Source: Armadillidium nasatum (taxonomy: Eukaryota; Arthropoda; Malacostraca; Isopoda; Armadillidiidae). From it: a stretch of 42,500 nucleotides of DNA. The notes below the pieces were generated by a model. The model was given only the letters and a program-made list of their open reading frames with translations. It searched no databases and was not told the origin of the DNA. The DNA lies in the NCBI GenBank assembly GCA_009176605.1, contig SEYY01024094.1, positions 42,501 through 85,000 of the forward strand. The letters run 5' to 3'. This document shows positions 34,563 to 42,500 of the stretch, piece by piece (the stretch's first letter is position 1; the number at the start of each line of letters is the position of its first letter). The position numbers were made by a program, and so were the translations under genes.

Positions 34563-35078
34563 TTTTTCTTACAAAATAATTTGGCGTTCGTTGATTAACC
34601 AAAAAAATAAGCAAACATATCATTTCCTTTTCGTAGTTACGCTGAAAAGAAAAAAAAAAAAAAACGGTATGTCGTATCAGTTTCAGTTGAACTCGCAACG
34701 CGTGAATACGTAGTTTCAATCGAACTAGCAACCCGTAGGTATGTAGGTATTTTCAGCAACCTTGTCTCGTACGAAAAAATCCACTACCATGAACGCTACA
34801 ATTACCAATTTTTTTATCTTATAAAATGATTTGGCATTCGTCGATTATTACAATTATTATTAATATTATTATAATTATAATTATAATTATTATTATTATT
34901 ATTATTATTATTATCCTTAGAAATAGGTTATTGGCAACTCGTGCGCATAGTTTGTTTAATTCGCAACAAGTGAATACGTAGTTTCAATCGAGTTAGCAAC
35001 CCGTAGGTATGTAGTTATTTTCAGCAACCTTGTCTCGTACAAAAAAATCCACTACTGTCAGCGCTACAATTACCGGTT
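34563..35078. repeat. Two-copy tandem repeat, unit about 250-270 bp
   Basis: Unit 1 (about 34563-34808) and unit 2 (about 34812-35078) share ATTTGGC(A/G)TTCGT(T/C)GATTA, GTGAATACGTAGTTTCAATC, AGCAACCCGTAGGTATGTAG and TTTTCAGCAACCTTGTCTCG in the same order. Unit 2 has a (TTA)n insertion at 34886-34914. Non-coding. Confidence 0.75.
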
Positions 35079-36059
35079 TATTTAATAAAAAACAAGAAAC
35101 AAAATTTAGAAAAAATTGTGGTAATTGTTGGGTTTCAATAAGCATTTTTTAAAATTTTTAATATACGAAACTACGAAAACGAAACAATCTGAAATAATTT
35201 TTTTTTCAGTAAATTGGTGACATAAAATTATTTTGTACACTAAAAACACCAAAAAAACATTAAAAATGTAATTAACATAGAGAAATAAGTATAATCATTT
35301 AAAAACACATCATCAACTTAATTTCGTATTAGCATCTGGTCATAGACTTTAAAGGTCTATGCATCTTGCTATCACTACCATGTTGCTGCATCAGAGTCTA
35401 AGTGAATTTTATAGCTATTTCGGAGCTAAATTTTTTTTTTTTTTTTTTTTTTTTGCTTAATATATTCAAACTATGAAAACAAAATATTTAGAAATCAAGT
35501 AAATTAGGCATATTAAATTGATTAAACAGAGCCAGCGGTCGCCAGGTTAGGCCTATTTTCAGGCTGTAGGCATACATTTACCCTTCAAGTCTACGTTAGA
35601 TTATATGAAAACTATTTATATGCCTTCACTATTTTATCTATTATATATATTTTATATATTTTAAGTTTTCCTTTATATTGGAGAAGCTCCCTTTTATAGG
35701 GGTCTGTAAAGTTGGTTTGTTTTTTGTTGATATGACACTCAACAGTTTGGCACCTAAACAAGCTTCCGGATTTCAAATAAGACTTTTTTGAAATTTATCG
35801 TTTTTATAAAATGCAAGCGTTTTTTTGCTTGTTCGTTTCAAGTCTTCAAGTTCAAAATTCAAATTAAGGTATAAGGTTATATATCATTCTTATTCACATC
35901 TTTCTTACGATCCTTTCAATTGAATTCTACTCAAAAATATACTTCTATAGCTTTTTAAAATATTTTAAAGTTAAATATTAAGGAACTTCAAGAAAGCGAC
36001 ATTTCTACAAAAAAAATCACAGTAAGTCTTTTCTTATTATGTAATTGCAACACTAATTG
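35079..36059. other. Unassigned AT-rich sequence
   Basis: Contains poly(T) at 35430-35453 and a near-palindrome CATAGACTTTAAAGGTCTATG core (35342-35362). That word is shared with the MITE-like unit at 17200-17521. No gene seen. Confidence 0.5.
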
Positions 36060-37800
36060 TTGCCCATCTCTTTCAGGTATTTAAATAAAAACTGAGCAAA
36101 TTCAGCTGGTTCTTTTGCTAACACTCAAACTGAAACGGCTAATCTCTTCAGCCTCCTTTTCTCCTCTAATTCAACCCTGGACGACTCCGTCAATCCTCCT
36201 CTTACTTCTTCCCTTATATGTCCCATGCCTTTATTGTGATTACATCTGGCCATGTACATGAGCTTCTGAAATCTATGAAAGTTAGGAAGACAAGCGGTCC
36301 GGATGGCATTCCTCCCCGAATTTTAAGGGAGTGTACTTCAGAGCTGGCTCTGTCCCTCGTTTAACTTTTCTCTCTATGCCTCAATACTAGTCTTTCACTC
36401 AGTGTTGGATGCGCACATTAGTTCAATCAATTCCGAAGAAAGATATCCTCTCTGATCCTTCAAACTATCGCCCTATATTTCTAACATGTATTCTGTCTAA
36501 GATCTTTGAAATCCTTCTCAACTCTCATTTCTTGGATCATCAGGAATCCCATTCCCTTCTCTCTGATCATCAGTATGGCTTTCGACGTTCGAGGTCCACT
36601 GGTGATATACTTTCTTATTTCACAAATTTATGATCTTCTGTCCTTAGGGACCATGGAAAGACTTGTGTGGTAGCGCTTGAAATATTTAAGACATCTGACC
36701 AGGTATGGCATGCATCACTGCTTTCCAAGCTCCCCTCCTTTGGGTTTCCTCCTTCTCTTTCCTTACTTATGTCTAGCTTTGCTTTTTCTAATAATTCTAT
36801 ATCGGCTTTTGACTTCTTTTTCTTTTCCTGTAAATAGTGGTGTTCCTCAGGGTTTTGTCTTGTCTCCTACTCTATTCCTACTTTTCATAAATGATCTCAG
36901 CTGCTCATCTAACACTATCCATTCATATTCCGATGATTGGACCCTCTATTATTCTACTCATTTCAAGTCTGCTCCCTCCTTTGCCTCTAGAATTGCCTCT
37001 CGTCTTATTCTTTCCGATTCCATTCTTGCAGATCTGGATAGAATTTCCCAGTGGGGTCGTCTCAACCATATGAACTTCAACTCTTTGAAAACTCAGCTTC
37101 TTGATATCTCCCTCACAAAGACTCCTCTTAACATTTTTATTTCTTTAGATGGTAATCCCTTCTCTTCTGTTGATAAAATGAACATTCTTGGCCTTCACAT
37201 AATCAATAAAATGTCTTGGAAACCTCATATCACAATGGTTGCTAGGGCGGCCTAAAAGAAGCTGAGTGTTCCGTTTAAACTGGAAATTTTTTTTTCTTCG
37301 AGTTACTTATACAAGGACTTCATCCGCTCTTGTATGGAGTACTGCTCTCATATTTGGGGAGCTCAGGTTTCACCCGTCTTTTGGATAGTGTTGAGTCAAA
37401 GGCTAAAAGACTTATAAACTATTTCGCTCTTTCTAATTTTCTTGACTCTTTATCTTTGCGACGTGATGTTGGTGCCTTGTTTCCGTTCTATAGTGCAGCG
37501 CAAATACTCGAGGGAACTGTCCATTCATATACCTTCACTTTTACGGTATCCTCGTAGTTTAAAGGGTGTATTGTCTGCATATAATTTTTTGTGGCAATAG
37601 GCAACTCAAACCTTGTACGCTGTGGTGCCTTCTTCTTTTCAGCTACCTCTGTTTTGTGAATTCTCTCTCACCTTCTGTGTTTCTTGCAGAATTTAATCTC
37701 AATTTCTTTAAAGTCCACGTCTGTGCTCACCTACGAAATTTGTGTTAGGTGGGACTTGGATTGCTCTAACACCAACTTCTTGAGAAAATCTCTGTCCGTG
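36060..37800 (+). mobile_element. LINE copy D, reverse transcriptase, inactive
   Basis: A jockey/CR1-like RT read in several frames. It shows SSNSTLDDSVNPP near 36165, SNYRPIFLTCILSKIFEILL at about 36465, QYGFRRSRSTGDILS near 36580, NSGVPQGFVLSPTLFLLFIN near 36840 and YSDDWTL near 36930 (YSDD in place of YADD). MNILGLHIINKMSWKPHITM follows near 37185, then a C-terminal tail with FNLNFFKVHVCAHLRNLC near 37700. Stops and frameshifts make it dead. It is about as long as, and clearly related to, the copy at 39742-41480. Confidence 0.85.
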
Positions 37801-37939
37801 AGCTGTGGTGATGTGTGATAAAAATAAAGCATTCTATGATAGATATAAGAGCTTGCATCAGAATTTTGTTCAGTTTAAACTTTGACTTAAAAGTGAAGAG
37901 TTGAGATTAGGAAAACAATTTAATAATCTAAAAATAATC

Positions 37940-37986
37940 TTCTTCTTCTTCTTCTTCTTCTTCTTCTTCTTCTTCTTCTTCTTCTT

Positions 37987-38016
<30 letters not shown>
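37940..38016. repeat. (TTC)n microsatellite
   Basis: Pure TTC run between LINE copy D and LINE tail G1. Confidence 0.96.
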
Positions 38017-38017
<1 letters not shown>

Positions 38018-38560
38018 ATTTGCAAAACAGTGTGCCAATTCTGTTAATTAAGAAGGCTAATAAAGTTTTAGGTTTCATTGCAAAAAATTTCGAATATAAA
38101 TCTAAAAATATAATACTTCCTCTTTATAAATCGTTAGTTAGACCTCATTTGGAATATGCGGTACAGTTTTGAAGTTCATATCTCAAAAAGAACATAGATA
38201 AAATCGAAAGTATTCAAAAAAGGGCAACTAAATTAATAACAGAATTGAGAGGTAAATCATATGTGCAACGTTACGAGAACTGGATATACATTCTCTAGAA
38301 ACAAGAAGATTGAGATGAAAATTAATAGAAGTATTTAAAATTGTAAATAAATTTGACAACGTTGATTATAAGCAATACTTTCGGTACGACTTGAATGACC
38401 TAACACGTAGAAATGGACACAAGCTATCTCACAAACGATTTCAAACAAACATAGCAAAAAAAAATTTTTACGTCCGATGTCATTGAAAAATGGAATAATC
38501 TTTCTTACCATTTTTAACAGACTGGCCTTAAGTGGACTGTAAAGTCTTTGCTACTCAGTG
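38017..38560 (+). mobile_element. LINE tail G1 (RT C-terminal end)
   Basis: Encodes, with breaks, KKANKVLGFIAKNFEYKSKN, ILPLYKSLVRPHLEYAVQF, IQKRATKLI, then FKIVNKFDNVDYKQYF. These are typical C-terminal motifs of a CR1/jockey-type LINE. Compared with G2 it lacks about 90 bp covering the last codons. Its 3' end, GACTGTAAAGTCTTTGCTAC then TCAGTGTTC, runs straight into (TTC)n. Confidence 0.75.
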
Positions 38561-39148
38561 TTCTTCTTCTTCTTCTTCTTCTTCTTCTTCTTCTTCTTCT
38601 TCTTCTTCTTCCTCTTCCTCTTCCTCTTCCTCTTCCTCTTTCTCTTCTTCTTCTTCTTCTTCTTCTTCTTCTTCTTCTTCTTCTTCTTCTTCTTCTTCTT
38701 CTTCTTCTTCTTCTTCTTCTTCTTCTTCTTCTTCTTCTTCTTCTTCTTCTTCTTCTTCTTCTTCTTCTTCTTTCTTCTTCTTCTCTTCTTCTTCTTCTTC
38801 TTCTTCTTCTTCTTCTTCTTCTTCTTCTTCTTCTTCTTCTTCTTCTTCTTCTTCTTCTTCTTCTTCTTCTTCTTCTTCTTCTTCTTCTTCTTCTTCTTCT
38901 TCTTCTTCTTCTTCTTCTTCTTCTTCTTCTTCTTCTTCTTCTTCTTCTTCTTCTTCTTCTTCTTCTTCTTCTCTTCTCTTCTTCTTTCTTCTTCTTTCTT
39001 CTTCTTCTTCTTCTTCTTCTTCTTCTTCTTCTTCTTCTTCTTCTTCTTCTTCTTCTTTTCTTCTTCTTCTTCTTCTTCTTCTTCTTCTTCTTCTTCTTCT
39101 TCTTCTTCTTCTTCTTCTTCTTCTTCTTCTTCTTCTTCTTCTTCTTCT
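38561..39148. repeat. (TTC)n array, 0.59 kb
   Basis: Very long TTC/GAA array with a (TTCCTC)n patch at about 38607-38645 and small TTTC and CTCT interruptions. The poly-Leu, poly-Ser, poly-Phe and poly-Arg frames here are not genes. Confidence 0.97.
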
Positions 39149-39519
39149 CTAGAAACTTAATAGAAGTATTTAAAATTCTAAATAAATTTGACAACGTTGA
39201 TTATAAGCAATACTTTCGGTACGACTTGAATGACCTAACACGTAGTAACGGACACAAGCTATCTCACAAGCGATTTCAAACAAACATAGCAAAGAATTTT
39301 TTTTACGTACGACGTAATTGAAAAATGGAATAGTCTTTCTCATCAAATAGTGAACAGCGACAACATCGAATCATTCAAGAAGAAATTGGATGCACATTTT
39401 AAGCAAATTGGTCTATGATCGCATAGTTCAATAATGATTATTTAACAGACTAGCCTTGAGTGGACTGTAAAGTCTTTGCTAGTCAGTGTTCTGTAGTTCT
39501 GTAGTTCTGTAGTTCTGTA

Positions 39520-39522
<3 letters not shown>
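39149..39522 (+). mobile_element. LINE tail G2, same family as G1
   Basis: Starts abruptly at TTCTCTAGAAAC inside the same sequence as G1, with another 19-bp deletion. It repeats FKILNKFDNVDYKQYFRYDL, continues to IEKWNSLSHQIVNSDNIESF, and reaches the stop codon after LDAHFKQIGL. The same 3' end as G1 follows, then four copies of CTGTAGTT and (TTC)n. Confidence 0.78.
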
Positions 39523-39735
<213 letters not shown>

Positions 39736-39741
39736 CCATAG

Positions 39742-41480
39742 GATGACACTTTCGGATTCTTGTTCTCTTCTAATTCAACCATGGAGGACTCTGCAATCCT
39801 CCTTCTACTTCTTGTCCTTTCAGATGTCCCATGCTTTTATCTGTGATTACATTTGATCAGGTACATGGGCTTCTGAAGTCAATGAACGTTAGGAAGGCAA
39901 GCGGTCCGGATGGCATTCCTCCCCGAGTTTTAAGGGAGTGTTCCTCCGAGCAGGCTCAGTTTCTCATTCAACATTTCCCTCTATGCCTCAATACTAGTAC
40001 TTTCCCTCAGTCTTGGAAGCGAGCATTAGATCAACCTATTCCGAAGAAAGGTAGCCGCTCTGATACTTCCAACTATCGACCTATAGCTCTCACATGTATT
40101 CTGTCTAAGATCTTTGAAACCCTTTTCAACTCTCACTTCTTAGATCATCAGGAATCCCATTCCTTTCTTTCTGATCATCAGTATGGCTTTCGGCGTTCGA
40201 GGTCTACTGGTGATATACTTTCCAATCTCACAGATTTATGGTCTTCTGCCCTTAGAAACCATGAAAAGACTTGCGTGGTGGCGCTTGACATATCTAAGGC
40301 GTTTGACCAGGTATGGCATGCGTCACTGCTTTCCAAGCTCCACTCCTTTGGGTTTCCACCTTCTCTTTGCTTACTTATGTCTGGTTTTCTTTCTAATCGT
40401 TTCATCTCGCCTGTTGTTGATGGGGCGACTTTTTTTTCATTTCCTGTTAATAGTGGTGTTCCTCAAGGTTCTGTCTTATCTCCTATTCTATTCATACTTT
40501 TCATTAATGATCTTTTCAGCTGTTTATCTAACCTAATCCATTCATATGCCGATGACTCATCCCTCCCTTTTTCTACTCATTTCAAATCTGCTCTTTCCTT
40601 TACATCTAGAGTTGCCTCTTATCTTCATTTTTCCGATTCCATTCTTGCTGATCTGGATAGAATTTTCCAGTAGGGTCGTTGGTCGTCTCAACCTTGTGAA
40701 ATTCAACTCTTTAAAACTCAACTTCCAGAAATCTCCCTTTCAAAGACCCCCTCCTAACTTTTCTATTTCTTTCGATGGTTCTCCTGTCTCTCCTGTTGAC
40801 AAAATAAGCATCCTTGGCCTTCACATAAACAAAAATATATCTTGGAAACCTCACATCACAATGGTTACTAGGGCTGCTTCAAAGAAGCTGGGAGTTCTGT
40901 TTAAACTGCGAGAATTTTTTCTTCCTCGCAGTTACTCCAATTATACAAGGGCCTCATCCGCCCTTGTGTGGAGTACTGCTCTCATATCTGGGGTGACTCA
41001 TGTTTCACCCGTCTTTTGGATAAGGTTGAGTCAAATTCTAAAAGACTAATAAATTGTTCTACTCTTTTTAATTCTGTTGACTCTTTATCTTTGTGACGTG
41101 ACGTTGGTGCCTTGTCTCTTATCTATAGGTACTACAATAGCAAATGCTCGAGGGAACTATCCACTAGTATACCTCCACCTTTACTTCGTCCTCGTAGAAC
41201 AAGGAGTGCATTGTCCGAGCATCAATTTTGCGAAGAGATAGACAACTCCAGGCTTGTCCACTGTGGTGCATCCTTCTTTCCCGCCACCTCTGTTTTGTGG
41301 AACTCTCTTCAATCTTCTGTGTTTCCTTCCGAATTTAATCTCAATTTCTTTAAAGCCCGCGTCTGCGCTCACCTAAGAAATTTGCGTTAGGTGGAACTTC
41401 AAGGAGTGGTTTTTATTTTTTGTTTTTTGTACTCTTTACTTTATTTTCATTCTTCTAACACTCCCTCCTTCTTCTCAGAT
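39742..41480 (+). mobile_element. LINE copy E, reverse transcriptase, best preserved
   Basis: 5'-truncated jockey/CR1-like LINE. The open frame 39831-40673 holds KASGPDGIPPRVLREC, WKRALDQPIPKKGSRSD, SNYRPIALTCILSKIFETLF, YGFRRSRSTGD, VALDISKAFDQVWHASLLSK, NSGVPQGSVLSPILFILFIN and SYADDSS (YADD at 40545-40556). This is a complete RT palm. It then stops at TAG where copy D has TGG, followed by a 7-base insertion (GGTCGTTGGTCG against GGTCG). Further frames give ISILGLHINKNISWKPHITM and, at 41112-41390, LIYRYYNSKCSRELSTSIPP and FNLNFFKARVCAHLRNLR. Confidence 0.88.
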
Positions 41481-42500
41481 ACAGATGGTCAGATGAGTTT
41501 GAAAGTAACGAACAGTTTATTAATATTTTAGCCTTTGACTCAACATACAGAAAAGAAAGGTGGAACCAGAGTTCCCCACCACCACCCCCTAATTGTGAAA
41601 AAAGTACTGCATACATGGGCGAATAAGTCCCTTATATTATTGAGGTAACTGTTCGGATAAAAAATTCCACCAATCTAAACAATATTTTTAGCTTTTTTGA
41701 AGCCGCCTTTGCAACCATTGTGATATGAAGTTTCTAAAAGAGTTTATTGTTTATATTCAGACCAAGAATGTTAATGTTGCTTAAAAGTAAGACGGGAGAG
41801 CCGTCGAAGGAGATTGGAAGGTATTTTTGAGAGGGAGATGTGAAAAGTTGAGTTTTTTTTAGGAGTTGAATTTCACTAGGTTTAGACGACCTCAAAGGAA
41901 AATCCAGACCAGATTTGCAAGAATAAAGTCAGAAAGTTGAAGACGAGAAGCAACTCTAGAATCAAAGGAGGGAGCAAATTTGAAATGAGCACAAGAATAG
42001 AGAGTTGAGTCATCGTCATAAGAATGAACAGAGTTGTGGAGCTGAGAAGATCGTTAATGAAAAGTAAGAATAAAGTTGGAGAAAAAAACAACTCTGAGGA
42101 ACACCACAATTGACATAAAAGGAGGAAAAGGTCACTCTGTCGACAAGTGCCGATTTGGAAAGATCTGAGAGAAAACTAGCCATAAGTAAACAAAGAGAAT
42201 GAGGAAACCCAAAGGAATGGATCTTGTAGAGTAGTGACTCATGCCATACCAGGTTAAAATCCTTGGAAATGTCAAGCGCCACTACACAAGACTCCCAATA
42301 ATCCTTAAGAGCAGTATACAATAAATCAGTAAGATAAAAAAGTAGGTCACCAGAAAAATGATAGCTAAGGAAAGTTTCAAAATTTTAGATAGAATACAAG
42401 TGAGAGCTATAGGACAATAGAGGAATCAGAGCGGCTACCCTTCTTCGGGATTGGCTGAACATTTGTGCGCTTCCGACATTGAGGGAAAGTATTAGTATTA
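41481..42500 (-). mobile_element. LINE copy F, reverse transcriptase, runs off the window
   Basis: Inverted relative of copies D and E. On the minus strand, PIPKKGSRSD near 42440, CVVALDISKDFNLVWHESLL near 42270, VNCGVPQS near 42110, then NILGLNINNK near 41765, ITMVAKAASKKL and YVESKAKILINC near 41520. Several frameshifts are present. It meets the 3' end of copy E tail to tail near 41480. Its 5' part lies beyond the window. Confidence 0.8.

Noticed and set aside
38514..39321. Long frames of poly-Leu, poly-Ser, poly-Phe, poly-Arg or poly-Lys over (TTC)n
   Set aside because: Pure product of the trinucleotide array; only the right-hand edge encodes a real LINE tail.

Overview
Organism. This is a eukaryotic nuclear window. 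It is AT-rich, has spliced genes with long introns, is full of dinucleotide and trinucleotide microsatellites, and carries many decayed retroelements. About 2.9 kb (hand estimate, about 7%) is (TA)n in some 19 arrays. The LINE types and microsatellite load resemble arthropod, and by memory especially decapod crustacean, genomes. That placement is an inference, not something the sequence proves. No bacterial operon, CRISPR array, tRNA or rRNA was seen.

Genes. Two host genes can be supported. The first is the 5' part of a DNA-PKcs (PRKDC) gene on the minus strand. Eleven exons lie between 16481 and about 115, all joined by GT-AG sites in consistent phase. They encode roughly the first 593 residues (N-terminal HEAT solenoid); the kinase end lies beyond position 1. 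The second is a C2H2 zinc-finger gene on the minus strand (27804-25924) with about 18 fingers. One finger is broken by a single-base frameshift, and the fingers contain an internal duplicated module.

Layout. 1-16.5 kb: PRKDC exons and introns. The introns carry (TA)n arrays, two copies of a LINE 3' end that runs straight into (TA)n, a Penelope-like element, CATCCGCA-repeat elements and a 47-bp perfect hairpin. 16.5-18.6 kb: a MITE-like inverted-repeat unit and AT-rich filler. 18.8-22.0 kb: a nearly full-length LINE (minus strand, endonuclease plus reverse transcriptase) with (TA)n at both ends. 22.5-24.1 kb: a decayed protein-primed type B DNA polymerase of Polinton/Maverick type, itself interrupted by a (TA)n-bearing insertion. 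24.1-24.8 kb: a LINE fragment, (TA)n and a CATCCGCA element. 25.9-27.8 kb: the zinc-finger gene. 28-34.3 kb: hAT-like non-autonomous elements, a decayed transposase-like gene, a 1.8-kb GGCCCC-ended element, (TA)n and (GA)n. 34.5-36 kb: a two-copy tandem repeat. 36-42.5 kb: three related LINE copies, the last two tail to tail, plus two tandem LINE 3' tails embedded in large (TTC)n arrays.

How it fits together. The host genes are ordinary. The unusual part is how often element ends and splice sites coincide with (TA)n or (TTC)n. Some arrays look like LINE 3' tails and others sit at insertion borders. I found no convincing new multi-gene system; the best leads are the perfect intronic hairpin, the microsatellite/LINE junctions and the terminal-repeat elements nested in (TA)n.
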